A stretch of DNA of 7,128 nucleotides from an uncultured Prevotella sp. (GTDB taxonomy: Bacteria; Bacteroidota; Bacteroidia; Bacteroidales; Bacteroidaceae), in the NCBI GenBank assembly GCA_900762125.1, contig CAAFFL010000080.1, positions 1 through 7,128 of the forward strand, written 5' to 3'. Both the position numbers and the translations under genes were made by a program. Below are positions 1-5,454 of the stretch, one piece after another. Position 1 is the stretch's first letter; each line of letters opens with the position of its first letter. The notes under the pieces are model-generated. The model did not search any database and was not told the DNA's origin. It saw nothing but the letters and a program-made list of their open reading frames with translations.

Positions 1-43
1 ACCGAGATCTACACTCTTTCCCTACACGACGCTCTTCCGATCT
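1..43 (+). other. Illumina TruSeq universal adapter remnant (artefact)
   Basis: These bases match, without a mismatch by eye, the last 43 nt of the 58-nt TruSeq universal adapter (P5 end plus read-1 primer site), ending in the characteristic GCTCTTCCGATCT. This is library DNA left at a contig end, not genome. Genomic sequence starts at about 44, and any feature crossing 43/44 is artificial. Confidence 0.98.
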
Positions 44-105
44 ACTTTCGTATTCAGTAATGCAACAGCAGCTCCCAAGCATAAAAGGTTTGCGTGTCTT
101 TTCAT
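44..105 (-). CDS. 5' fragment of a putative secreted or envelope protein, truncated by the contig end
   Basis: Reading leftward from an ATG at 105-103 gives MKRHANLLCLGAAVALLNTK before the adapter junction. This is a short basic N-terminus (K2, R3, H4) followed by a hydrophobic stretch (residues 6-17, with Cys at 9), the shape of a Sec signal peptide or a possible lipoprotein signal. Only 20 codons survive, and continuing the frame into the adapter hits a stop, so the rest of the gene is missing from the assembly. A near-perfect Bacteroidota -7 box (TATCTTTG) lies 27 bp upstream on the same strand, which supports a real gene start. The mature protein is not visible, so no function can be given. 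A chance ORF remains possible. Confidence 0.5.
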
Positions 106-132
106 TTAGATTGTCAATTAATTACATTGACA

Positions 133-140
133 CAAAGATA
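133..140 (-). promoter_or_regulatory. Leftward promoter, -7 box of the truncated gene
   Basis: On the minus strand this reads TATCTTTG, a full match to the Bacteroidota -7 consensus TAnnTTTG used by the primary sigma factor. The best upstream element is a TTG at 166-164 (minus strand), 23 bp away, longer than the ideal 19-21. Transcription would start near 128 and give a leader of roughly 20-25 nt before the ATG at 105. Confidence 0.5.
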
Positions 141-230
141 ACATAAAATCCGATGGATGAAAACAAGAAGCTGAATATTTTAAAAGACAGGAAACTTGAC
201 AGGCAGGAAAAGAACAAAAGCGAAGGGCTT

Positions 231-260
231 AAAAAAGGAAAAGGAGCAACGCTTTGCTCC
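231..260 (-). terminator. Leftward intrinsic-terminator-like hairpin (attenuator candidate)
   Basis: On the minus strand, GGAGCAA (260-254) and TTGCTCC (249-243) form a 7-bp stem with an AGCG loop, followed directly by TTTTCCTTTTTT (242-231). Flanking AAAGG (267-263) and CCTTT could extend the stem across an internal bulge. The T-tract exists only in the leftward direction, which fixes the orientation. It lies 44 bp after the -7 box of the distal leftward promoter and before the truncated gene, so it could end a short RNA of about 70 nt or attenuate a long leader. Confidence 0.6.
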
Positions 261-304
261 AACCTTTGTTAACCTTAAATCTAATACTATGAAAAACACA
301 CGGA

Positions 305-335
305 CAAAGGTACGCCGTTTTGCGTTTCCGCGCAA
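305..335 (-). promoter_or_regulatory. Distal leftward Bacteroidota promoter
   Basis: On the minus strand, TACCTTTG (312-305) matches TAnnTTTG exactly. A TTG (335-333) lies 20 bp upstream, within normal -33/-7 spacing. Predicted initiation is near 299, heading into the hairpin at 260-231 and then toward the truncated gene at 105. This is a sequence match only. Confidence 0.55.
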
Positions 336-372
336 CTTTCAGCCTCCGAAATCGCTGCAAAAGTATGTTTTA

Positions 373-386
373 TTGACTTAAGTCAA
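373..386. promoter_or_regulatory. Perfect 14-bp palindrome, candidate operator
   Basis: TTGACTTAAGTCAA is its own reverse complement. It sits between the two divergent promoters, 37 bp from the leftward -33 element and 28 bp from the rightward -33 element, where one bound dimer could affect both. No regulator gene is adjacent, and I do not recognise the motif. Confidence 0.4.
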
Positions 387-414
387 CCGTTTAGGAATAT
401 TTAAGGCAAAAAAG

Positions 415-445
415 TTTGCCGTGTCGAAATTTATCCCTACCTTTG
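415..445 (+). promoter_or_regulatory. greA promoter
   Basis: TTTG (415-418), a 19-bp spacer and TACCTTTG (438-445) form a textbook Bacteroidota housekeeping promoter. Transcription should start near 450, leaving a leader of about 125 nt before the greA ATG at 576, long enough to hold the hairpin at 483-514. Confidence 0.8.
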
Positions 446-482
446 CAACACTAAAAAGAAAATAGACAGAACAGGATATATG

Positions 483-525
483 GAATTCCGACATTCGGCA
501 GGATGTTGGAATTCTTTTTCTTTTT
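483..525 (+). terminator. Terminator-like hairpin in the greA leader (attenuator candidate)
   Basis: GAATTCCGACAT (483-494) pairs with ATGTTGGAATTC (503-514) over 12 bp, with one G-U pair and an 8-nt loop. TTTTTCTTTTT follows at 515-525. It begins 37 bp after the greA -7 box and ends 50 bp before the ATG, so it lies inside the 5' UTR. The shape is that of an intrinsic terminator, which suggests partial termination and a short leader RNA of about 75 nt. The stem is only moderately GC-rich, so efficiency is uncertain. Confidence 0.65.
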
Positions 526-575
526 GTCTGTACTAACAAAACAACAAAGCGAAAAAAATTAAAAGAAGTAGAGAT

Positions 576-1043
576 ATGGCATACATGTCACAGGAAGGCT
601 ACGACAAACTCGTAGCAGAGCTGCATCAGCTCGAGGCCGTGGAGCGCCCGAAGGCATCCGCAGCCATTGCAGAGGCCGCTGACAAGGGCGACCTGAGTGA
701 GAACAGTGAGTACGACGCTGCCAAGGAAGCACAGGTACACCTCGAGGAGAAGATCAACAACCTGAAGTTGACCATCTCCCAGGCGAAGATTGTGGATATG
801 AGCCGGCTGTCGACGGACGCCGTGCAGATCATGTCGAAGGTGGAGATGACCAACCTCGCCCTGAACAAGAAGATGACCTACACCATCGTCAGCGAGAGCG
901 AGGCCAACCTCAAGGAGGGCAAGATCTCCATCAAGACCCCCATCGCACAGGGCCTGCTGAACAAGAAGGTCGGCGACGTGGCAGAGATCAAAATCCCGCG
1001 TGGCACAATCAAGCTGCGCATCGACAAGATTAGCATTGAGTAA
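576..1043 (+). CDS. greA: Transcription elongation factor GreA
   Basis: GreA enters the secondary channel of RNA polymerase and stimulates cleavage of backtracked transcripts, rescuing stalled elongation complexes. The 155-aa product has the usual length and two-domain layout: an N-terminal coiled coil (about residues 1-75) and a C-terminal FKBP-like domain (about 83-155). The coiled-coil tip carries GDLSENSEYDAAKE, with the two acidic residues D39 and E42 in the positions of the catalytic-tip acids of E. coli GreA. The C-terminal part has the family stretch SESEANLKEGKIS followed by TPIAQGLLNKKVGD. ATG 576 is chosen because Bacteroidota homologues begin MAYMS; ATG 585 (M4) is the alternative. 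There is no clear Shine-Dalgarno, only an A-rich leader, as is normal here. It is a single-gene unit with its own promoter, a leader hairpin and a strong downstream terminator. Confidence 0.96.
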   Translation: MAYMSQEGYDKLVAELHQLEAVERPKASAAIAEAADKGDLSENSEYDAAKEAQVHLEEKINNLKLTISQAKIVDMSRLSTDAVQIMSKVEMTNLALNKKMTYTIVSESEANLKEGKISIKTPIAQGLLNKKVGDVAEIKIPRGTIKLRIDKISIE

Positions 1044-1069
1044 AAAGGCTCAGCCCCTCTTCCCCCGGC

Positions 1070-1103
1070 CCCCTCTCTCCGAACGCAGCGATGGGGAGAG
1101 GGG
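1070..1103. repeat. C-rich/G-rich inverted repeat after greA
   Basis: CCCCTCTCTCC (1070-1080) pairs with GGGGAGAGGGG (1093-1103) over 11 bp with one G-U pair and a 12-nt loop. The left arm has a competing upstream partner, CTTCCCC (1059-1065), which could pair with GGGGAAG (1100-1106). The element is very GC-rich compared with nearby non-coding DNA and has no T-tract in either direction. It could be a dispersed intergenic repeat or an RNA 3'-end stabiliser. Confidence 0.55.
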
Positions 1104-1127
1104 AAGTAAATTACATAGATAAACCAT

Positions 1128-1176
1128 AAGGCGCCTACCTCTGCATTGATTGCAGGGATAGGCGCCTTGTTTTATT
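1128..1176. terminator. Shared terminator between convergent greA and the HIT gene
   Basis: AAGGCGCCTA (1128-1137) and TAGGCGCCTT (1159-1168) form a perfect 10-bp GC-rich stem. It continues, past small bulges, into CC/GG and CTGCA/TGCAG with a 5-nt loop. GTTTTATT follows on the plus strand. On the minus strand the tail is weaker (ATGGTTTAT). It lies between the two convergent stop codons and probably ends transcription from both sides, better for greA. Confidence 0.85.
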
Positions 1177-1222
1177 GGAGAGTCTTCTGGAATAGCTTGT
1201 CTCACATACTTAGGATTAATGG

Positions 1223-1618
1223 TTAGGCTTTCTGAAATTCTTTGTAGATCTTCTCCGCGGTCTCCTTCATCTCCTCCTCGGTGAGGGTGACATGCTTGTG
1301 GAAGTCGACATCGGCCTCGCTGTTGATGGGCATGAGGTGGATGTGAGCATGGTTGACCTCCAGGCCAAGGACGACCTGAGCGACCTTCTTGCAGGGGAAG
1401 GCAGCACGGATGGCACGGGCGACCTTCTTCGCAAAGACCTCAAACTCAGCGAGATCCGCGTCGTCCATGTCGAAGATGTAGTCCACCTCCTTGCGGGGGA
1501 TGACGAGGGTGTGGCCTTTCACCACAGGGTTGATATCGAGGAAAGCATAGAACTTGTCGCTCTCCGCACACTTGTAGCTGGGAATCTCACCGGCAGCAAT
1601 CTTACTGAATAATGTCAT
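1223..1618 (-). CDS. HIT-family nucleotide hydrolase/transferase
   Basis: Histidine-triad proteins bind nucleotides and hydrolyse nucleoside phosphoramidates, dinucleotides or adenylates through a nucleophilic histidine. The 131-aa product begins MTLFSKIAAGEIPSYKCAE, the classic HIT N-terminus, followed by FLDINPVVKGHTLVIPRKE (residues 26-44). The signature N-H-A-H-I-H-L-M-P lies at 89-97: the triad is H90, H92 and H94, and H92 is the expected nucleophile. Length is typical of bacterial Hint-like proteins and the active site is intact. It lies 30 bp downstream of the mannose-1-phosphate guanylyltransferase gene on the same strand, with no promoter or terminator between, so the two are probably co-transcribed. 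The spacer is made of TTTGTTGG-type repeats. The physiological substrate cannot be read from sequence. Confidence 0.93.
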   Translation of the reverse strand: MTLFSKIAAGEIPSYKCAESDKFYAFLDINPVVKGHTLVIPRKEVDYIFDMDDADLAEFEVFAKKVARAIRAAFPCKKVAQVVLGLEVNHAHIHLMPINSEADVDFHKHVTLTEEEMKETAEKIYKEFQKA

Positions 1619-1621
1619 GCG

Positions 1622-1644
1622 TTTGTTGTTTGTTGGTTTGTTGG
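1622..1644. repeat. Short tandem repeat just upstream of the HIT start codon
   Basis: TTTGTTG (1622-1628) is followed by two copies of TTTGTTGG (1629-1636 and 1637-1644), making about three tandem units of 7-8 bp. The array fills most of the 30-bp gap between the upstream stop and the HIT ATG, so the HIT mRNA leader reads as CCAACAAA repeats. The A/C-rich, unstructured sequence may help ribosome loading in an organism with weak Shine-Dalgarno use. Confidence 0.7.
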
Positions 1645-1648
1645 TTTA

Positions 1649-2737
1649 TCAGATATATTCGTCACCTTTCTTAAGCTGCACCTCGTTGACATACTTGCGG
1701 ATAAGGGCTGAGGAGTCCTCCTTCTTGCAGATGAGGAGCACGTTGTTGTGCTCGGCGACGATGAATCCGTCGAGGCCATTGATGACGCCGAGCTTGCCCT
1801 TAGGCAGCTTAATGACGTTGTTGTGGCTGTCGTCGATCATCACGTCGGAGTCGATGATGACGTTGTCGTCACCGCCCCGCTGCTTCGCCTCGTAGATGCC
1901 GTGCCACGTGCCGAGGTCCGCCCATCCGAAGTCGCTCTTCATGACGCACGCGTCGCCGGAGCGCTCGAGGATGCCAGAGTCGATGGAGAGGTTGGGATAC
2001 TCCGTGAAGTGGTCCATCATGTAGGCTTCTTCCTCAGCGGCGGAGGCATAGTAGTTGATGTCGTCAAGCGAGCGCAGCACCGGCGGCAGGATCTTCGAGA
2101 AGCTCTCACGCAGGTAGTTGACATTGGCCAGGAACATGCCCGTGTTCCAATAGAACTCCTCGCTCTGCATGAAGATGGTGGCAAACTCCCGCTCGGGCTT
2201 CTCGGTGAACGACTTCACCTGATAGACCTTCCCCTCGTGCTTGTCGCTGAGCTGGATGTAGCCGTAGCCCGGCTCGGGCCGCGTGGGCTTCACGCCGAGG
2301 GCGAGGAAGTTCTTATGCGCTGCGACGAAGGCCAGGCCTTCAAGGACATTCGCCTTGAATGCCTCCTCGTTGAAGATGACTTGGTCCGACGGCACGGCGA
2401 TGAGGTTGGCGTCGGGGTCTATGTGGGAGATGCGGTGGTTGGCCCAAGCCATCGACGGCGCGGTGTTGCGATGGATGGGTTCGGCCATGATGTGGTCGCG
2501 GGCAACGTCGGGCAACTGCTCCATGACGGTACCGACATAGTTGATGTTCGTATTGATGAAGATGTGGTCGTGGGGGAAGATCTGCGCCATGCGGTCGTAG
2601 GTCTGTTGCAGCTGTGTGCGTCCCGTGCCAAAGAAATCGATGAACTGTTTGGGAAAGGTGGCGCGGCTGCAAGGCCACAAACGTCTGCCTCCTCCACCAG
2701 CGAGGATGAGACAGTAGAAGCTATTGTTCGTTGCCAT
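1649..2737 (-). CDS. manC: Mannose-1-phosphate guanylyltransferase (GDP-mannose pyrophosphorylase)
   Basis: This enzyme makes GDP-mannose from GTP and mannose-1-phosphate, the precursor of mannose and fucose units in surface glycans and glycoproteins. The 362-aa product is a nucleotidyltransferase-fold protein. It has the pyrophosphorylase signature LAGGGGRRLWPCSRATFPKQ (residues 12-31), AEPIHRNTAPS (85-95), PSDQ (116-119, with metal-binding Asp118; the last residue is more often His), FTEKP (177-181, sugar-phosphate-binding Lys180), WNTGMF (197-202) and FGWADLGTW (270-278, second metal Asp274). It ends before any C-terminal cupin isomerase domain, so it is the monofunctional form rather than a bifunctional ManC/AlgA. 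It is first in a leftward operon with the HIT gene. No glycan cluster is visible nearby, so a general role is more likely than a locus-specific one. Confidence 0.94.
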   Translation of the reverse strand: MATNNSFYCLILAGGGGRRLWPCSRATFPKQFIDFFGTGRTQLQQTYDRMAQIFPHDHIFINTNINYVGTVMEQLPDVARDHIMAEPIHRNTAPSMAWANHRISHIDPDANLIAVPSDQVIFNEEAFKANVLEGLAFVAAHKNFLALGVKPTRPEPGYGYIQLSDKHEGKVYQVKSFTEKPEREFATIFMQSEEFYWNTGMFLANVNYLRESFSKILPPVLRSLDDINYYASAAEEEAYMMDHFTEYPNLSIDSGILERSGDACVMKSDFGWADLGTWHGIYEAKQRGGDDNVIIDSDVMIDDSHNNVIKLPKGKLGVINGLDGFIVAEHNNVLLICKKEDSSALIRKYVNEVQLKKGDEYI

Positions 2738-2763
2738 TCAGTAGAAGATTTAAAATCCACTTG

Positions 2764-2794
2764 CGAAGATACTACATAAAAACGAAACTACCAA
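2764..2794 (-). promoter_or_regulatory. Candidate promoter for the manC-HIT operon
   Basis: On the minus strand, TTG (2794-2792), a 20-bp spacer and TATCTTCG (2771-2764) fit the Bacteroidota promoter with one mismatch in the -7 box. Initiation would be near 2757-2759, about 20 nt before the ATG at 2737. A second imperfect -7 box (TAGTTTCG, 2790-2783) overlaps it. Confidence 0.4.
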
Positions 2795-2853
2795 GCTTTT
2801 ATGTTCTTTTTAATACATTCCCCTTGATTTAATACACTTTTTTACCTTTACTT

Positions 2854-2884
2854 TTTCACGCGTTACACCTTTTTTATACCTTTG
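2854..2884 (+). promoter_or_regulatory. Promoter of the pyridoxal kinase gene
   Basis: TACCTTTG (2877-2884) matches the Bacteroidota -7 consensus. The -33 position, 19 bp upstream, is TTTC (2854-2857) within a T-run, one base off TTTG. Transcription would begin near 2890, giving a leader of about 15 nt to the ATG at 2905. No Shine-Dalgarno is visible. Confidence 0.65.
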
Positions 2885-2904
2885 CACCCGAATACGAATC
2901 GAAC

Positions 2905-3723
2905 ATGAGTAAAAAGCAGATTCTCCTCATCAACGACCTATGCGGCTATGGCAAGGTGGCGACAGCAGCCATGCTGCCCATCCTCTCCTACATGGGACAC
3001 AGGGTCTACAACCTCCCCACGGCCATCGTGTCGAACACGCTCGACTACGGTGAGTTCAACATCCTCGACACCACCGACTACATCCAGGGCGTCTTCCCCG
3101 TGTGGAAGGACCTCGGCTTCCATTTCAGTGCCATCGCCACAGGCTTCATCGCCTCCGAGCGACAGGCACAGATCGTCTCCGCCTACTGCCGAGAGCAGGC
3201 CACGCTGGGGACGACGATCTTCGTAGACCCCATCATGGGCGATGAGGGCAAGCTCTACAACGGCGTCACGCCGGCAACCATCCAGAGCATGCGGGAGATG
3301 ATCAGCGTAGCCGACCTCATCTTTCCCAACCACACCGAGGCATGCTACCTCACAGATATGCCCTACCATGCCGAGGGTGTCACACTCCCTGAGGCACGCA
3401 CGCTGATAGACCGGCTGCGCACGATAGGCACGAAGTCGGCACTCATCACCTCCATCCCCGTGGAGGGACAGCATAGCGTCGTGGGCTACAACGCCGCCAC
3501 CGGCGAGTATTTCATGCTGCCCTACGACGAGATACCGGTACACTTCCCCGGCACGGGCGACATCTTCTCGGCCATACTCATCGGCCATCTGCTCAACGGC
3601 GACCACCTGCGCAAGGCCACACGCCACGCCATGGACGCCGTGGAACAGCTCATCGACCGCAACAAGAATCAAGAGGACAAGAACCGCGGCATACCCCTCG
3701 AGAACTTCCTCAGCTTGGTCTAG
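2905..3723 (+). CDS. Pyridoxal/pyridoxamine kinase (PfkB-like, vitamin B6 salvage)
   Basis: The predicted reaction is ATP-dependent phosphorylation of B6 vitamers to feed the pyridoxal 5'-phosphate pool. The 272-aa product has the ribokinase-superfamily layout of pyridoxal kinases: an N-terminal strand with NDLCGYGKVA (10-19) in place of the usual S-x-V-x-x-G-x-x-G region; FSAIATGFIAS (74-84); VDPIMGDEGKLY (107-118); PNHTEA (141-146); the TSIP stretch (182-185); and the anion-hole and catalytic-base motif FPGTGDIFSA (214-223) with Asp219. Length is close to PdxK/PdxY. Bacteroidota homologues are usually called pyridoxamine kinase, but substrate preference (pyridoxal, pyridoxamine or hydroxymethylpyrimidine) cannot be settled from sequence, so no symbol is assigned. 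It is driven by its own promoter. The transporter gene starts 56 bp downstream, past a hairpin, so linkage to it is uncertain. Confidence 0.88.
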   Translation: MSKKQILLINDLCGYGKVATAAMLPILSYMGHRVYNLPTAIVSNTLDYGEFNILDTTDYIQGVFPVWKDLGFHFSAIATGFIASERQAQIVSAYCREQATLGTTIFVDPIMGDEGKLYNGVTPATIQSMREMISVADLIFPNHTEACYLTDMPYHAEGVTLPEARTLIDRLRTIGTKSALITSIPVEGQHSVVGYNAATGEYFMLPYDEIPVHFPGTGDIFSAILIGHLLNGDHLRKATRHAMDAVEQLIDRNKNQEDKNRGIPLENFLSLV

Positions 3724-3741
3724 GGCTGTTCGCTGTCAGAC

Positions 3742-3764
3742 GGTTTGGCTCATCAAGCCAAACC
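3742..3764. repeat. Hairpin between the kinase and transporter genes
   Basis: GGTTTGGCT (3742-3750) and AGCCAAACC (3756-3764) form a perfect 9-bp stem with a 5-nt loop (CATCA). Neither direction has a T-tract, so this is not a standard intrinsic terminator. It could be an mRNA processing or stability element between two cistrons, or an operator. No promoter match lies in the remaining spacer, so read-through from the kinase gene into the transporter is the simplest model. Confidence 0.65.
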
Positions 3765-3779
3765 ACAACCTAAAAGGAA

Positions 3780-5441
3780 ATGGAATTCATCAACTCCCTG
3801 TTCTTCACCCACTCCTCCGTCGAAGCGGTGATCGTCATCTCAATGATCATCGCCATCGGACTGGCTCTGGGCAAGTTGCACGTGAAGGGCATCTCGCTGG
3901 GCATCGCCTTCGTCTTCTTCATCGGCATCCTCGCCGGACACATCGGGCTGAGCGTAGACCCCGTGACACTCGACTATGCCGAGACCTTCGGACTGTCGAT
4001 GTTCGTCTATTGTCTCGGCCTCCATGTCGGGCCTAACTTCTTCGGCTCGCTGCGGCAGGAGGGCATGGCGCTGAATCTCTGGGGGCTCGCCGTCATCGTC
4101 GTAGGCACCGTCTTCGCCCTCGTCCTGATCCCCATCACCGGCGTGAGTCTGCCGGACATGGTCGGACTGCTCTGCGGAGCCACGACCAACACTCCCGCAC
4201 TGGGTGCCGCCACACAGGCACTGCAACACCTCGGACTGCCTAATGGATCTGTGGCACTGGCCACCGCCGTGACCTACCCTCTCGGCGTCATCGGCGTCAT
4301 CATCGCGATGGTCTTCATCCGGAAGTTCTTCGTCAAACCCCGGGACCTGGAGGTGAAACCGCTCACGGAGGATGACCACACGTTCATCGCACAGTTTACC
4401 GCCCTGAACCCCGCCATCGTCGGGAAGACCATCGCGGAGATTGCACAGCTGACGCATCTGAAGTTCATCATCTCACGCATCTGGCGCGGCAACCAGGTCA
4501 TCGTACCACTGGCCAACACCGTCATCCACGTGAACGACTCGCTGCTCGTCGTCACCACCACCGAGGACGAGGAGGCGATGGTCGTGCTCTTTGGCAAGCA
4601 AGAGGACAAGGACTGGAACCAAGGCAACGTCGACTGGAACGCCATCGACTCGAATGTCGAGAGCCGCGTCTGCGTCGTCACACGCACCGGCCTCAATGGC
4701 AAACGGCTGGGTCGTTTGCAGCTGCGACAGACCTACGGCGTCAACGTCAGTCGTGTGCTACGTGGCGACATCAAGCTCCTCGCCAGCGACGACCTGCGGC
4801 TGCAGTATGGCGACCGCGTCACCGTCGTGGGTAAGCATGACGACATCGACAACGCTGAGCACTTTCTCGGCAACTCCGTGAAGACGCTCGACGAACCCAA
4901 CATTGGCAGCATCTTCATCGGCATCATCCTCGGCCTCATCGTCGGATCGATACCCCTCGCCTTCCCCGGGATGAGTACGCCCATCCGCCTCGGCATCGCC
5001 GGAGGACCCATCGTCATGGGTATCATCGTCGGCGCGCTGGGACCAAAGATGCACTTCATCTCCTATACCACACGCTCGGCATCGCTGATGCTCCGCAAGC
5101 TTGGTCTGAGCCTCTACCTCGCCTGCCTCGGTCTGGCCGCTGGCAAGGATTTCTTTGCCACCATCGTCCGGCCGGAGGGACTGGCATGGGTGGGCATCGG
5201 CTTCCTCATCACCCTCGTGCCAATCATCATCGTGGGCATCATCGCACTGAAGAGTCAGCGCTACGACTTCGGCACGATCTGCGGCATCCTCTGCGGATCG
5301 ATGGCGAACCCGATGGCACTGGGGTATGCCAACGACACGCTCCGCGGCGACACGGCGAGCATCTCCTATGCCACGGTCTACCCGCTGGGGATGTTCATCC
5401 GCGTCGTCATCGCGCAGATGCTCATCGTCTGCTTCGTGTAA
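3780..5441 (+). CDS. AspT/YidE/YbjL-type membrane transporter with two RCK_C domains
   Basis: This inner-membrane protein belongs to the aspartate:alanine exchanger family, whose characterised members include the Tetragenococcus AspT antiporter and the corynebacterial succinate exporter SucE. The 553-aa product has the family's mirrored layout: an N-terminal membrane half (about residues 12-185), two TrkA-C/RCK_C-like soluble domains (about 195-275 and 293-370), and a C-terminal membrane half (about 378-553). Each half carries the duplicated signature: CGATTNTPALGAA starting near 132, and CGSMANPMALGYA starting near 505. The soluble domains suggest ligand gating. The substrate is unknown; a dicarboxylate or amino acid is likely by family, and succinate export would suit a fermentative Bacteroidales, but that is inference. 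ATG 3780 is kept because MEFINSLFF precedes the first membrane helix. It leads a tight run with the PagL-like gene 13 bp downstream. Confidence 0.92.
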   Translation: MEFINSLFFTHSSVEAVIVISMIIAIGLALGKLHVKGISLGIAFVFFIGILAGHIGLSVDPVTLDYAETFGLSMFVYCLGLHVGPNFFGSLRQEGMALNLWGLAVIVVGTVFALVLIPITGVSLPDMVGLLCGATTNTPALGAATQALQHLGLPNGSVALATAVTYPLGVIGVIIAMVFIRKFFVKPRDLEVKPLTEDDHTFIAQFTALNPAIVGKTIAEIAQLTHLKFIISRIWRGNQVIVPLANTVIHVNDSLLVVTTTEDEEAMVVLFGKQEDKDWNQGNVDWNAIDSNVESRVCVVTRTGLNGKRLGRLQLRQTYGVNVSRVLRGDIKLLASDDLRLQYGDRVTVVGKHDDIDNAEHFLGNSVKTLDEPNIGSIFIGIILGLIVGSIPLAFPGMSTPIRLGIAGGPIVMGIIVGALGPKMHFISYTTRSASLMLRKLGLSLYLACLGLAAGKDFFATIVRPEGLAWVGIGFLITLVPIIIVGIIALKSQRYDFGTICGILCGSMANPMALGYANDTLRGDTASISYATVYPLGMFIRVVIAQMLIVCFV

Positions 5442-5454
5442 TCAACAAGACTTT

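Larger units (their letters stand above)
106..575. other. Divergent intergenic control region
   Basis: This AT-rich stretch of about 470 bp lies between the leftward fragment and greA. I see no convincing gene in it. It holds two leftward promoter candidates, a leftward terminator-like hairpin, a 14-bp palindrome, the greA promoter and a terminator-like hairpin in the greA leader, each listed separately. A 30-codon ATG frame at 289-381 overlaps the leftward distal promoter and is probably not translated. Confidence 0.7.

Noticed and set aside
196..381. 61-codon rightward frame starting at TTG, with an internal ATG at 289 (30 codons)
   Set aside because: Weak start, very basic low-complexity product with no recognisable domain, and it overlaps the leftward terminator hairpin and the leftward promoter at 305-335.
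1748..2779. 343-codon rightward open frame opposite manC
   Set aside because: It is the antisense shadow of a clear manC reading frame; the product is Val/Asp/Arg-rich without motifs, as expected from GC-rich third positions.
2783..2790. Alternative leftward -7 box TAGTTTCG for manC
   Set aside because: One mismatch and no TTG/TTTG at proper distance upstream; the box at 2771-2764 fits better.
2938..3672. 244-codon leftward open frame opposite the pyridoxal kinase gene
   Set aside because: Complement of a recognised enzyme gene, with no motifs and a composition typical of antisense frames in GC-rich DNA.
3840..4457. 205-codon leftward open frame opposite the transporter
   Set aside because: Asp/Glu/Gly-rich antisense of hydrophobic codons; the plus-strand transporter is unambiguous.
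5326..5454. N-terminal 43-residue extension of the PagL-like protein
   Set aside because: It lies within the transporter coding sequence in another frame, is Ser/Arg-rich, and would bury the signal peptide.
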